From NCBI GenBank assembly GCA_958295485.1, contig OY282354.1, forward strand, positions 2,496,001-2,560,000: DNA of 64,000 nucleotides, in the 5' to 3' direction. Within the stretch, counting starts at the first letter, position 1. The number at the start of each line of letters is the position of its first letter. The DNA comes from an uncultured Gammaproteobacteria bacterium (GTDB lineage Bacteria > Pseudomonadota > Gammaproteobacteria > Eutrophobiales > Eutrophobiaceae). The position numbers were made by a program, and so were the translations under genes. This document shows, piece after piece, positions 15,001 to 21,055 of this stretch. Below the pieces are notes generated by a model. The model was given only the letters and a program-made list of their open reading frames with translations. It did not search any database and had not been told where the DNA came from.

Positions 15001-15560
15001 AAGGTCTGGCTGGTCGTCCCCGCCGCGAAGGTCAGCGCGCCGCCGGTGATGGCCGTGTAATCGGTCCCGGACGTGGCCGTGCCGGTCCCGGCGTCGGCGT
15101 AGTCCACCGTCACCTGCTGGCCGCTTGCGGCGCTCAGGGTTACCGTGAACGTCAGGTTCGTCGAGTCGCTGTCACCCTCCGACACGCTCGGCGAGTCGAT
15201 GGACAACGACGGTTCGGGGTCGTTGTCGGTGATCGTCCCCGTGCCGGTCGCCGTCGAGATCGTCGCGTTCGCTGCGTTGCTCAGGGTCGCGACGACGGTC
15301 TCGTTCGCCTCGTCCAGCGTGTCGCCGGTCACCGACACATCGAAGGTCTGGCTGGTCGTCCCCGCCGCGAAGGTCAGAGCGCCGCCGCTGATCGTCGTGT
15401 AGTCGGTCCCGGACGTGGCCGTGCCGGTCCCGGCGTCGGCGTAGTCCACCGTCACCTGCTGGCCGCTTGCGGCGCTCAGGGTTACCGTGAACGTCAGGTT
15501 CGTCGAGTCGCTGTCACCCTCCGACACGCTCGGCGAGTTGATGGAGATCGTCGGATTCGG
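1..15560 (-). repeat. Tandem 342-bp coding repeats (Calx-beta units)
   Basis: Anchor sequences recur every 342 bp, for example near 340, 682, 1024, 1366, 1708, 2398, 2740, 3082, 3424, 3766 and 4108. Occasional units are 339 or 348 bp. All spacings I measured are multiples of three, so the frame is kept. About 45 unit lengths fit in the window; I did not count each unit. Segments around 8200-9640 recur at about 11340-12740. Confidence 0.9.
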
Positions 15561-15695
15561 GGTCTGCGCGGCGACATCAGGCGCGGCGGCAAAGGCGAAG
15601 GCGAGGAGAAATAAGGGGACAAGGCGGGCTGGGGGGGGGGGGGGGGGGGGGGGGGGGGTGGAAGCGCGCCGCCGACAGGCGACCCATCGCTTCAT
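1..15695 (-). CDS. Giant secreted Calx-beta repeat surface protein (3' end outside window)
   Basis: One reading frame is continuous from the ATG at 15695 to the window edge, 5,231 codons with no stop at any place I checked. The N-terminus is a short basic stretch, a proline run encoded by the homopolymer, a hydrophobic core (LVPLFLLLAFAFAAA) and a likely cleavage site near DVAAQ, so it is exported. The rest is about 114-residue repeats with the pattern PSVTEGDSGSTN, TSGTDYTA, LTFAVGTTSQTF, LDEANETVVVTLSN and TDND, typical of Calx-beta domains, which bind calcium in large adhesins. A second module type (motifs DNSVGEGDG, GTATAVDFA, FTLTPTDD) sits at about 1780-2115, 7950-8990 and 11080-12130, and a variant at 13140-13500. 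An adhesin or biofilm role is inferred. The ATG at 15687 has better Shine-Dalgarno spacing but is out of frame with 28 C. Plus-strand ORFs here are shadows. Confidence 0.85.
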   Translation of the reverse strand, partial: MKRWVACRRRASTPPPPPPPPPARLVPLFLLAFAFAAAPDVAAQTPNPTISINSPSVSEGDSDSTNLTFTVTLSAASGQQVTVDYADAGTGTATSGTDYTTISGGALTFAAGTTSQTFDVSVTGDTLDEANETVVATLSNAANATISTATGTGTITDNDPEPSLSIDSPSVSEGDSDSTNLTFTVTLSAASGQQVTVDYADAGTGTATSGTDYTAITGGALTFAAGTTSQTFDVSVTGDTLDEANETVVVTLSNAANATIGTASGTGTITDNDDAPTLSIDSPSVTEGDSDSTNLTFTVTLSAASGQQVTVDWTEGTGGTATSGTDYTTISGGALTFAAGTTSQDITVSVTGDTLDEADETVVVTLSNAANATISTATGTGTITDNDEAPSLSINSPSVSEGDSGSTNLTFTVKLSAASGKQVTVDWAEGTGGTATSGTDYTAITGGALTFAAGTTSQDITVSVTGDTLDEANETVIATLSGATNATISTASGTGTITDDDATPTLSIDSPSMTEGDSGSTNLTFTVTLSAASDQQVTVTYADAGTGTATSGTDYTAITGGTLTFAAGTTNQDITVSVTGDTTDEADETVAVTLSNAANAAIATATGTGTITDNDAAPTLSINSPSVTEGDSGATNLTFTVTLSAASGQQVTVDWAEGTGGTATSGTDYTAITGGALTFAAGTTSQTLDVSVTGDTTDEADETVVVTLSNAANATISTATGTGTITDNDGAPTVTLSVADDSISENGGSTTVSAALSHASSEATTITISPLANAYAVGSDATIAIAAGETANPSDTATINAVDNDIGEADRSVIVTGSASNARGIGQVTGASLTLEDDDGAGPSEPQDSVPTVSIRSTSATEGNSGSSTMRFVVRLSAASSQQVTVDWAEGTGGTATSGTDYTALTGGTLTFAAGMTWRPIDVLVTGDTLDEAEETVVVTLSNAVNATIGTATGTGRIVNDDQGRFSIDSPRVAEGDSGSTNLTFTVTLSNASGRQVTVDWAEVTGGTATSGTDYTAITGGTLTFAPGTTSQTIDVSVIGDTTEEPNETVRVRLSNAVNATISRSTGTGTIVNDEGVTISIDSPSVTEGDSDSTILTYTVTLSAASDKEVSVEVYISDEDSTATRFTDYTRPGGRTLNFAPGTTSQTTTIYVLGDVLAEANETVGMLLWRGRNATVSTALGTGTIIDDDAAPTSITLTVNDDGVGEGDGATAITVTATVDGAARFGAAKTVTVSVAGSGTAGAVDFAAVSNFNISIAAGAASGTGSFTLTPTNDSDDETDETITVSGTSTGLTVNPDTISLTDNDGAPTSITLTVDDNSVDEGDGGTTITVTARLNGTGRFSSAKTVQVNVSGSGTATAVDFAAVSSFNITIPARAASKTGSFTLTPTDDVVDETNETVTVSGTSSGLTVNSATITLTDDDAAPTLVILTTDTTSVGEGDGATTITVTLTVDGTTRFAEAQTVRVSVGAGTTTEAVDFAEVTPFDLSIAAGAASGARTFTLTPTDDALDENDNSVNVGLIDPNLGVNVLIRSRIRLTDNDAAPTMSIDSPRVTEGDSGSKNLTFTVTLSAASGRTLYAYDADAGTGTATSGTDYTAITGGSLYFAPGTTSQTFDVSVTGDTDEEPNETVVVTLTLRNANGAMISTATGTGTIVNDDGVTVSIDSPSVMEGDSGSATLTFTATLSKASTQQVTVNYADAGTGTATSGTDYTAITGGTLTFAVGTTSQTFDVSVTGDTTEEPNETVVVTLSGATNATISTATGTGTIVNDDGVTVSINSPDVIEGDSGSTNLTFTVTLNKASTQQVTVDYADAGSGTATSGTDYTAITGGTLTFAAGTTSQTFNVSVTGDGDVESNETVVVTLSNAANATIATATGTGTITDDDATPTLSIDSPSVTEGDSGSKNLTFTVTLSAASSQRVTVDYADAGTGTATSGTDYTAITGGTLTFAVGTTSQTFDVSVTGDRGVESNETVVVTLSNAANATIATATGTGTIIDDDATPLVSINSPRVAEGDSGSTNLTFTVTLSAPSGRQVTVDWAEVTGGTATSGTDYTAITGGTLTFAPGTTSQTIDVSVIGDTTEEPNETVRVRLSNAVNATISRSTGTGTIANDEGVTISINSPSVSEGDSDSTILTYTVTLSAASDKEVSVEVYISDEDSTATWNTDYVWNMDYVMSSSFRRTLIFAPGTTSQTTTIYVLGDVLAEANETVGMRLSRGRNATVSTALGTGTIIDDDAAPTSLTLTVNDDGVGEGDGATAITVTATVDGATRFGAAKTVSVSVAGSGTAGAVDFAAVTDFNITIAAGAASGTGAFTLTPTDDAVDETDETVTVSGTSTGLTVNPDTISLTDNDGASTSITLTVDDNSVDEGDGGTTITVTATLNGTGRFSSAKTVQVNVSGSGTATAVDFAAVTAFDISITAGAASGTGTFTLTPTDDVVDETNETVTVSGTSSGLTVNSATITLTDDDAAPASITLTVDDNSVGEGDGATTITVTLTVDGTTRFAEVQTMLVRVEGSRRTTDVGYAAVLPFYISIAAGAASGAGTFTLTLTDDALDKNDHRVRVIVTPPSSLEVNSNNAKITLTDNDAPPTASIDSPRVTEGDSGSKNLTFTVTLSAASGQGVGMEYEDAGTGTATAGTDYTAISRQWLVFPVGTTSQTLDVSVTGDTTEEANETVVVTLINAQRVTLATATGTGTIVNDDGVTVSIDSPSVTEGDSGSTNLTFTATLNKASTQQVTVDYADAGTGTATSGTDYTAITGGTLTFAAGTTSQTFDVSVTGDTLDESNETVVVTLSDATNATISTATGTGTITDDDDAPMLSIDSPSVTEGDSGSTNLTFTATLSAASGKQVTVDWAEGTGGTATSVTDYTAITGGTLTFPVGTTNQTFNVSVTGDTDEEPNETVVATLSNATNATIATATGTGTIVNDDGVTVSIDSPSVTEGDSGSTNLRFTATLSKSSADQVTVDYADAGTGTATSGTDYRAITGGTLTFAAGTTSQTFDVSVTGDTTEESNETVVVTLSDATNATIATASGTGTITDDDRPTLSIDSPSVTEGDSGTATLTFTVTLNKASADQVTVDYADAGTGTATSGTDYTAITGGTLTFAAGITSQTFSVSVTGDGDVESNETVVVTLSNAANATIATATGTGTITDDDATPALSIDSPSVTEGDSGSTNLTFTVTLSAASGRQVTVAYADAGTGTATSGTDYTAITGGTLTFAAGTTSQTFDVSVTGDTLDEANETVVVTLSGATNATISTASGTGTITDNDDAPTLSINSPSVTEGDSGSTNLTFTVTLSAASGQQVTVAYADAGTGTATSGTDYTAVTGGTLTFAVGTTSQTFDVAVTGDTLDEANETVVVTLSSPTNATIATASGTGTITDNDGAPTLSIDSPSVTEGDSGSTNLRFTVTLSAASGQQVTVQYADAGTGTATSGTDYTTITGGALTFAVGTTSQTFDVSVTGDTLDEANETVVVTLSSPTNATIATASGTGTITDNDATPTLSIDSPSVTEGDSGSTNLGFTVTLSAASGQQVTVQYADAGTGTATSGTDYTAITGGTLTFEAGTTSQTFNVSVTGDTLDESNETVVVSLSSPTNATVSNTAGTGTGTITDNDATPTLSIDSPSVTEGDSGSTNLEFTVTLSAASGRQVTVQYADAGTGTATSGTDYTAITGGALTFAVGTTSQTFDVSVTGDVLDEANETVVVSLSSPTNATISSTAGTGTGTITDNDATPSLSINSPSVTEGDSGSATLTFTVTLSAASGRQVTVDYADAGTGTATSGTDYTAITGGALTFAAGTTSQTFDVSVTGDVLDESNETVVVTLSNAANAMIATATGTGTITDNDTTPTLSIDSPSVTEGDSGSTNLRFTVTLSAASGQQVTVAYADAGTGTATSGTDYTAITGGTLTFAVGTTSQTFDVSVTGDTLDESNETVVVTLSNAGNATIATATGTGTITDNDATPTLSIDSPSVTEGDSGSTNLRFTVTLSAASGQQVTVAYADAGTGTATSGTDYTAVTGGTLTFAVGTTSQTFDVSVTGDTLDEADETVVVTLSGATNATIPTASGTGTITDNDGAPTLSIDSPSVTEGDSGSTNLRFTVTLSAASGRQVTVAYADAGTGTATSGTDYTAITGGTLTFTAGTTSQTFDVAVTGDTLDESNETVVVTLSNVANATISTASGTGTITDNDATPTLSIDSPSVTEGNSGSTNLGFTVTLSAASGQQVTVAYADAGTGTATSGTDYTAVTGGTLTFATGTTSQTFNVSVTGDTADESNETVVVTLSSPTNATIGTASGTGTITDDDGAPTLSINSPSVTEGNSGSTNLRFTVTLSAASGQQVTVDYADAGTGTATSGTDYTAITGGTLTFTAGTTSQTFDVSVTGDTLDEANETVIATLSGATNATISTASGTGTITDDDDAPTLSINSPSVTEGDSGSTNLRFTVTLSAASGQQVTVAYADAGTGTATSGTDYTAITGGTLTFAVGTTSQTFDVSVTGDVLAESNETVVVTLSGAANATISTASGTGTITDNDAAPTSITLTVDDNSVGEGDGATTITVTATVDGTTRFAAATTVTVSVGGSGTATAVDFATVSDFNIEIAAGAESKTGTFTLTPTDDALDEADETVTVSGASGSLTVNSATISLTDNDSAPTLSIDSPSVTEGDSGSKNLRFTVTLSAASGQQVTVAYADAGTGTATSGTDYTAITSGALTFAVGTTSQTFDVSVTGDTTDETDETVIATLSGATNATISTASGTGTIMDDDGAPSLSINSPSVTEGDSGSKNLRFTVTLSPASGQQVTVAYADAGTGTATSGTDYTAVTGGTLTFAAGTTSQTFDVSVTGDVLDEADETVIATLSGVTNATIATASGTGTITDDDDAPTLSIDSPSVTEGDSGSTNLRFTVTLSAASGRQVTVAYADAGTGTATSGTDYTAITGGTLTFAVGTTSQTFDVSVTGDTLDEANETVIATLSGAMNATIATASGTGTITDEDDAPTLSINSPSVTEGNSGSTNLTFTVTLSAASGQQVTVAYADAGTGTATSGTDYTAITGGTLTFAAATTSQTFDVSVTGDTLDEANETVVVTLSSPTNATIATATGTGTITDNDATPTLSINSPSVTEGDSGSTTLRFTVTLSAASGRQVTVDYADAGTGTATSGTDYTAVTGGALTFAVGTTSQTFDVSVTGDVLDEANETVVVTLSNAANATISTASGTGTITDNDGAPTLSIDSPSVTEGDSGSTNLR
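15631..15658 (-). repeat. 28-base G (sense C) homopolymer in the signal-peptide coding region
   Basis: An uninterrupted run of 28 G on the plus strand reads as C on the coding strand. It lies between the candidate ATGs (15695 and 15687) and the signal-peptide core. With 28 bases the ATG at 15695 is in frame with the repeats. The ATG at 15687 would need 27 or 30, and at 28 it ends at a TGA near 15577. Slippage here would switch frame, as in known contingency loci. Exact length in an assembly is unreliable, and poly-G can be a sequencing artefact. Confidence 0.7.
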
Positions 15696-16028
15696 ACCCT
15701 CGAAGCTAAAGCGAAGAAGAGAAAGAGAAAAAAGCAGCGACATATCAGAAACTGCTCAATTTATTGATAGACGAGTAACGATAACAACAAGGCGTTTCGC
15801 AGCTGAAACAAATGCTAAACGCGACCTGTGCAATCCCCATGTTGCCAAAGCTCTCTTTTGTGTCGGATTTGAAGAGTATTTGTTCGACTATAACATAGGC
15901 GCATGGAGTTTGTATTCTTTTTCTCAAAGTCATCGGACAAGACACCATTGAAGCTTTCATTAAACGCATTCTGTGCCGGCTTTCAAACAGGCATCATCAG
16001 ACTACGCTAAAGAGGTCGAACTAGGCGT
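15696..16028. other. Intergenic region upstream of the giant gene
   Basis: AT-richer stretch between leuD and the giant repeat gene. It must hold the giant gene's promoter unless that gene is read from leuD. A GAGGG that could serve as ribosome binding site lies at 15697-15701. The short ORFs here resemble no family I recognise and I treat them as chance. Confidence 0.5.
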
Positions 16029-16682
16029 CTAGTGTAAATCGGGAAACAGCCAGGGGGCTTGTTTTGCCCGGCGGTGTTCGTAGGCGCGTATGGCGGCGCT
16101 GTCCTTCAGGGTGATGTCGATGTCATCAAGGCCGTTCAGTAGTTTCTCCTTGAGCGCCGGTTCGATGTCGAAGGTGATTTTTTCGGCGGAGGGGGTTGTC
16201 ATTGTTTGTTGGCGCAGGTCAACTTTTAGGTGGTAGCCCGGGGTTGCCGCCACTTCCTTGAAGAGTTGATCGACTTTTTGCGTGTCGATGGCTATGGTCA
16301 GCAGGCCGTTCTTGCCGGCGTTGGTGAAAAATATATCGCCGAAGCCGGGGGCAATCACGCAACGGAAACCGTATTCATACAAGGCCCAGACGGCGTGTTC
16401 CCTGGAAGAACCACAGCCGAAGTTTTCCCGGGCGATCAATATCTCCGCGCCCTGATAACGGGGCTGGTTGAGTACGAAGTCTTTTCGCAACGGGCGGTTG
16501 CTGCAATCCTGTTCCGGTTCTCCCACGTCGGCATAACGCCAGGCATCGAACAGGTTGGGGCCGAAACCGGTGCGGTTGATGGATTTCAAGAACTGCTTGG
16601 GAATGATCGCATCGGTATCGACGTTGGGTCGATCCATGGGCGCCACCAGCCCGTTGATTGTCGTAAACGGCTGCATTGTCAA
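16029..16682 (-). CDS. leuD: 3-isopropylmalate dehydratase small subunit
   Basis: 217 residues, normal for LeuD. With LeuC it isomerises 2-isopropylmalate to 3-isopropylmalate in leucine biosynthesis. The N-terminus has the family signature [15 protein letters not shown], followed by [12 protein letters not shown] and the swivel-domain motif [16 protein letters not shown]. It lies 103 bp downstream of leuC on the same strand, so the two are probably co-transcribed. leuA and leuB are not in the window. Confidence 0.96.
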   Translation of the reverse strand: MTMQPFTTINGLVAPMDRPNVDTDAIIPKQFLKSINRTGFGPNLFDAWRYADVGEPEQDCSNRPLRKDFVLNQPRYQGAEILIARENFGCGSSREHAVWALYEYGFRCVIAPGFGDIFFTNAGKNGLLTIAIDTQKVDQLFKEVAATPGYHLKVDLRQQTMTTPSAEKITFDIEPALKEKLLNGLDDIDITLKDSAAIRAYEHRRAKQAPWLFPDLH

Positions 16683-16785
16683 AACCTGTTAATAAATCCA
16701 CGGATTGCGCACAAGAACGCAGATATAAAGAAAAAATGATTAATCACTGGGGTAAATCCGCGTCACCTGTGGATATGCAACTGCA

Positions 16786-18198
16786 TTAAAAATCCCGGAC
16801 ATCGACGAAGTGACCGGCGATGCCCGCCGCCGCGGCCATGGCGGGACTGACCAAGTGGGTACGGCTGCCGGCGCCTTGCCGGCCTTCAAAGTTGCGGTTG
16901 GACGTGGAGGCGCACCGTTCACCGGCGCTCAGCTTATCTTCATTCATCCCCAAGCACATGGAACAGCCGGGTTCACGCCAGTCAAAGCCCGCAGAGGTAA
17001 ATATCTTGTCCAGCCCTTCTTCTTCCGCCTGCCGTTTTACCAGGCCGGAACCCGGCACTACCAGGGCTTGTTTGATGTTCGCTGCGATCTTTCTGCCTTC
17101 GACCACCCGGGCGGCTTCGCGCAGGTCTTCGATGCGCGAATTCGTGCAAGAGCCGATAAACACCTTGTCCGGCTTGATATCGGCAATGGCCATGCCGGCC
17201 TGTAAATCCATGTATGCCAGGGCGTTCACCATGCCTTCCTTCTTTATGGGGTCCGGTTCATCCCGCGGGTCAGGTATCTTGCCGTGCACCGGCGCCACCA
17301 TTTCCGGTGAGGTGCCCCAGGTGACGCAGGGATTGATCCGGGTGGCATCAATCTCAACAGTCTCGTCAAAAGCAGCGCCGTCGTCACTGCGCAAGTGTTT
17401 CCAGACGGCGACGGCCCGCGCCCAGTCATCGCCTTTCGGGGCAAACGGGCGGCCTTTTACATAATCGATGGTTTTATCATCCACGGCGACCAGCCCTGAG
17501 CGCGCGCCGGCTTCTATGGCCATGTTGCACAGGGTCATTCGCCCCTCCATGGACAGGGCTTCGATGCCCTCTCCGGCAAACTCCATGACGAACCCGGTAC
17601 CGCCGGCCGTGCCCAGCTTGCCGATGACGTGCAGGACCAAGTCCTTGGCAGTGACACCCGTTGCCAACCTGTCGCTGACGTTGATCAGCATGTTCCTTGA
17701 TTTTTTCGTCACCAGGGTCTGGGTCGCCAGCACGTGTTCGACTTCCGAGGTGCCGATGCCGATTGCCAAGGCAGCCAAGGCCCCGTTGGTGGTCGTGTGG
17801 GAATCACCGCAAACAATGGTCATGCCCGGCAGGCAGGCCCCTTGCTCAGGCCCGATAACGTGGACGATGCCCTGGCGTTCATCAAACAGTTCGATATAGG
17901 GTATCCGCCAGGCCTTGACGTTCTTGTCCAGGGTATCCAGCTGTTTCTTTGCGATCGGGTCGTTGATCACCTGGCGGTTTTTCGTGGGCACGTTATGATC
18001 AGGCACGGCAAGGCTGGCCGATTGACGCCAAGGCCCGCGCCCGGACAGTCTCAGTCCTTCAAATGCCTGGGGCGAGGTAACCTCATGGACTAATTGCCGG
18101 TCTATATAAAGCAGACAGGCGCCATTGCCGTAATCCTTTACGACGTGCTCATCCCACAACTTGTCATAGAGTGTTTTTGCCGTCATGGCTGGTATCAT
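16786..18198 (-). CDS. leuC: 3-isopropylmalate dehydratase large subunit
   Basis: 470 residues, close to the usual 466. It carries the aconitase-type 4Fe-4S cluster that binds 2-isopropylmalate. Recognisable blocks are [53 protein letters not shown] and the cluster cysteines in GCSMCLGMN, ending with [12 protein letters not shown] and [11 protein letters not shown]. The family usually starts MxxKTLYDKL, so the second ATG (18186) may be the true start; neither ATG has a strong Shine-Dalgarno. It precedes leuD, its partner subunit. Confidence 0.96.
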   Translation of the reverse strand: MIPAMTAKTLYDKLWDEHVVKDYGNGACLLYIDRQLVHEVTSPQAFEGLRLSGRGPWRQSASLAVPDHNVPTKNRQVINDPIAKKQLDTLDKNVKAWRIPYIELFDERQGIVHVIGPEQGACLPGMTIVCGDSHTTTNGALAALAIGIGTSEVEHVLATQTLVTKKSRNMLINVSDRLATGVTAKDLVLHVIGKLGTAGGTGFVMEFAGEGIEALSMEGRMTLCNMAIEAGARSGLVAVDDKTIDYVKGRPFAPKGDDWARAVAVWKHLRSDDGAAFDETVEIDATRINPCVTWGTSPEMVAPVHGKIPDPRDEPDPIKKEGMVNALAYMDLQAGMAIADIKPDKVFIGSCTNSRIEDLREAARVVEGRKIAANIKQALVVPGSGLVKRQAEEEGLDKIFTSAGFDWREPGCSMCLGMNEDKLSAGERCASTSNRNFEGRQGAGSRTHLVSPAMAAAAGIAGHFVDVRDF

Positions 18199-18409
18199 CG
18201 CATTTTTTCTTTGGTTATATCCACAGACGTCGCAGATTTACGCCGGTAAAGGGTAAAAGCAGGTTTTTTCTTTTCACCTGCGTTTACCTGCGGTGACTGT
18301 TTGTTCAAAATGTACATGAGAGGCGGGTTAAGTATATATTATCCCGATTGTGAAGGATACGGGAGCGGATTGCCCCCCTGATCAACCCACGTTTATTCAG
18401 GAAACCGTT

Positions 18410-18511
18410 ATGCCAAACACATACTTTACTGGTACTGATACTTACGTCACAACTGAAGATTTAATGGCTGCGGTAAATGCCGCCATCACGGTCAGCCGAC
18501 GATTGATATAG
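18410..18511 (+). pseudogene. N-terminal remnant of a MoxR-type AAA ATPase
   Basis: A 33-codon ORF (starts MPNTYFTGTDTYVTTEDL, ends AAITVSRRLI) matches from memory the first residues of a MoxR-family ATPase, just before the expected RPLLVKGEPGTGKT Walker A segment. The stop falls there and nothing of the ATPase core follows, so this is a truncated leftover, possibly marking a deletion before the next gene. The family assignment is by recognition only and needs a search. Confidence 0.5.
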
Positions 18512-18570
18512 TAGTATGCCTTTTTGGGAATTATACGATTTGCAGTGATTGAACGGCGAGGAAGAGTGAC

Positions 18571-19845
18571 GTGACAATTTTTGCTTTTGTAATCGGGGAT
18601 ACGCCGGTCCGGGTCTGGGGGTTGACGGCGCGGGAGCGGTTGCGGCGGCAGTTCAGACAGGTTAAAGGCGTTGCGCCCATCGATGATTTGGGCGACCTGC
18701 CTGAGGAGTCAGCGGCGCTCATCGTGAGGGCCGATTACGTTACCGAGGCGCGTACCCTAAATTTGTTGACGGCCGAGCCAGGGGTTGTGCTGCGTTGTCC
18801 CGCGGACGGGCAGTTGGCCGCGGCATTCGTGTCGGCCAGGCAAGTGGAGGCGGCCATTGCCTTGTTGAAGCGCGGTGACGGTGGGGATAGCGACGGTGGC
18901 GGTGGCGGTGGGGATAGCGACGGTGACGGTGGCGGCGATGCGACGGTGGCGTCCACCGATGCACCGGCGGATTTCAAGGTGGTGACCCCGGCAACCCTGG
19001 GGGGGTACGACCTGGTGCTGCTGCGCGCCGAGCCGCCCTTCTTGGAACCGTCCTCCGAAGACAACCGACAGGCCCTTGAAGACAAACTCTACGGGAGCTC
19101 CTACAAGGGCATTACCGATTTGGTTACCAAGTGGTTGTGGCCGCGGCCCGCCAAGAAGGGGGTGCGGTTCTGCGTGGCTGCAGGACTTACGCCGAACATG
19201 GTGACCGCCATCGGCGTCGCCCTGATGCTGGCGGCCTGCGGCCTGTTTTATGAGGGTTATTTTATCGGCGGCCTCGCTGCCGGTTGGTTCATGACCTACC
19301 TGGACACCGTCGATGGCAAGCTGGCCCGGGTAACCGTGCAGTCGAGCAAGTCAGGCCACGCGCTCGACCACGGCATGGACATCATTCACCCACCCTTCTG
19401 GTACGTATTATGGGGCATGGCCCTGGTCGAAGCATCGATGCCCTTCGGCCTGGACCGGGCCGACATGTATTGGTTGATCGCGCTTGGTTACGTGTTTGGT
19501 CGAGTCGCAGAGCAGAGCTTTCACCTGCTCGGGGACACCGCCATGTTTACCTGGCAGCCATTTGACGCCTGGTTTCGATTGATCACCGCGCGCCGCAACC
19601 CCTGCCTGATCATCCTGACTGCCGCGTGCCTGGCGGGCCGCCCCGACTGGGGGTTTATCGGCGTCACCCTGTGGACGGTCGCAACCACGGCGGTATTGAT
19701 ACTGCGATTGCTCCAGGGCATCGTGGCGCGGCTGCGTCATGGCCCGTTGCATTCGTGGCTGGCCGACCGGGAGGCGGCGGCGCGGCGCTATCCGAAAAGC
19801 TACCAAATCTTCACCAGCACGCGCAGCGCCTACGCGCCCGGATAG
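18571..19845 (+). CDS. CDP-alcohol phosphatidyltransferase family membrane protein with N-terminal accessory domain
   Basis: 424 residues, starting at GTG with a good GAGGAAGA ribosome site just upstream. The C-terminal half carries the full CDP-alcohol phosphatidyltransferase signature (DTVDGKLAR, then G and DHGMD at the expected spacing) within several membrane helices. Such enzymes swap CMP on a CDP-activated donor for an alcohol in phospholipid synthesis. Residues 1 to about 150 form a soluble domain resembling nucleotidyltransferase-like folds seen in some relatives. A Gly/Asp-rich linker encoded by simple repeats lies at about residues 102-123. Substrate cannot be told from sequence. 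It converges on dinB with a 17-bp gap. Confidence 0.85.
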   Translation: MTIFAFVIGDTPVRVWGLTARERLRRQFRQVKGVAPIDDLGDLPEESAALIVRADYVTEARTLNLLTAEPGVVLRCPADGQLAAAFVSARQVEAAIALLKRGDGGDSDGGGGGGDSDGDGGGDATVASTDAPADFKVVTPATLGGYDLVLLRAEPPFLEPSSEDNRQALEDKLYGSSYKGITDLVTKWLWPRPAKKGVRFCVAAGLTPNMVTAIGVALMLAACGLFYEGYFIGGLAAGWFMTYLDTVDGKLARVTVQSSKSGHALDHGMDIIHPPFWYVLWGMALVEASMPFGLDRADMYWLIALGYVFGRVAEQSFHLLGDTAMFTWQPFDAWFRLITARRNPCLIILTAACLAGRPDWGFIGVTLWTVATTAVLILRLLQGIVARLRHGPLHSWLADREAAARRYPKSYQIFTSTRSAYAPG

Positions 19846-19862
19846 GCCGGACCCGCCGTTTC

Positions 19863-20957
19863 TCACAGCAGGGCTATCTGGTGGGCGCTTTCCACTGCCG
19901 TTGCCGGATGCAGGTTCGACACCCCTACCCCAAGCAGCCTGACCCGCCGCCGGCCAGCCTCGGTTTTTGCCAATAATTCAGCTAAGAGGGGTTCGATACC
20001 GGCAACTTCTGCGAGCGGTTCGGTCAAGGTTCGGCTGCGGGTCACCTGCTGGAAGTCCGCATACTTGACTTTTATAGTGAGTGTCATGGCGGTCAACTCT
20101 TTTTGCGCCAGGGTTCGCAGCGTCTCTTCCGCAAGTTCCTGTAACTTTTTCAACATCACCTCAACATCGCTCAGGTCTTCCATAAACGTGGTTTCACTGC
20201 TGATGGATTTACGTTCCCGCCGGTTGCTCACCACGCGCCGGTCTATCCCCCTGGCGACGTGGTAAAAATAATCACCTGTTTTGCCGAAGCGCCGGCGTAA
20301 CTGTTCCAGGCTCAGTAATTTAAGGTCGGCGCCGGTCTTGACGCGCAACGCCTTCATCCTGGCCTCGGTAGCCTTGCCAACGCCAAAAAATTGACCTATG
20401 GGCAGGCGACTGACGAAAGCCTCGCCTTCGGCGGGGGTAATCACATACAGGCCATCGGGCTTGTCCAGGTCCGAGGCCACCTTGGCCAGAAATTTGTTAT
20501 AGGACACGCCAGCTGATGCGGTCAGGTCTGTCTCGGTCTTGATTTTCGCCTTTATAGCCTGGGCGATACGGGTTGCAGAGCCTTGGTGGAGGTCGCAGGA
20601 GCTTACGTCCAAATAGGCTTCATCCAGGGATAGTGGTTCCACTAATTCGGTGAATTCCAAGAAAATACCCCTTATTTGTTCCGAAATTCGTCGATATTCG
20701 ACAAAACGTGGCTTTATGAATATGGCTTGGGGGCACAGCTTCGCCGCCCTGGATGAAGGCATAGCCGAGTGAATGCCGAATTCTCTCGCTTCATAACTGC
20801 AGGCCGCCACCACGCCGCGCTTATCCGGGGCGCCGCCCACAATCACGGGCTTGCCCCGGTACCCGGGATAATCCCGCTGTTCGACAGAGGCATAAAAAGC
20901 ATCCATATCTATATGGATGATCTTGCGATTGTCAGCCATGTCCCGTATCTTTTGCAT
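19863..20957 (-). CDS. dinB: DNA polymerase IV (Y-family translesion polymerase)
   Basis: 364 residues from the first ATG; the second (MADNRK, 20939) is equally plausible. Family motifs: IIHIDMDAFYASVEQRD with the first catalytic Asp, KPVIVGG, ARxFGIHSAMP, and EPLSLDEAYLDVS with the second acidic pair. The helix-hairpin-helix and little-finger regions follow (GVGKATEARM). It copies past damaged bases with low fidelity and is normally SOS-linked, though I see no clear LexA box. Confidence 0.96.
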   Translation of the reverse strand: MQKIRDMADNRKIIHIDMDAFYASVEQRDYPGYRGKPVIVGGAPDKRGVVAACSYEAREFGIHSAMPSSRAAKLCPQAIFIKPRFVEYRRISEQIRGIFLEFTELVEPLSLDEAYLDVSSCDLHQGSATRIAQAIKAKIKTETDLTASAGVSYNKFLAKVASDLDKPDGLYVITPAEGEAFVSRLPIGQFFGVGKATEARMKALRVKTGADLKLLSLEQLRRRFGKTGDYFYHVARGIDRRVVSNRRERKSISSETTFMEDLSDVEVMLKKLQELAEETLRTLAQKELTAMTLTIKVKYADFQQVTRSRTLTEPLAEVAGIEPLLAELLAKTEAGRRRVRLLGVGVSNLHPATAVESAHQIALL

Positions 20958-21055
20958 GGATTTTTATTACAATTGCCAGCATACTATGTAGGGATTTTAA
21001 AACTTCATCAACCATTATCAATGCTTCGCCAGTTTGCTTAAAACCAGGAAATTAC

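Noticed and set aside
340..15951. Dozens of plus-strand ORFs with LSPSVTLGESIDSVG-like products, and the minus-strand 225-codon ORF at 11515-12192
   Set aside because: They are other-frame shadows of the minus-strand Calx-beta gene; the repeat structure keeps them open. Only the frame from 15695 gives known domain motifs and a signal peptide.
15745..15969. 74-codon minus-strand ORF upstream of the giant gene
   Set aside because: No recognisable family, odd composition, and it lies where a promoter is expected.
18261..18283. GCAGGT/ACCTGC hairpin upstream of leuC
   Set aside because: Only 6 bp with a pyrimidine loop; too weak to call as an attenuator or terminator, and no leader peptide rich in leucine codons was seen.
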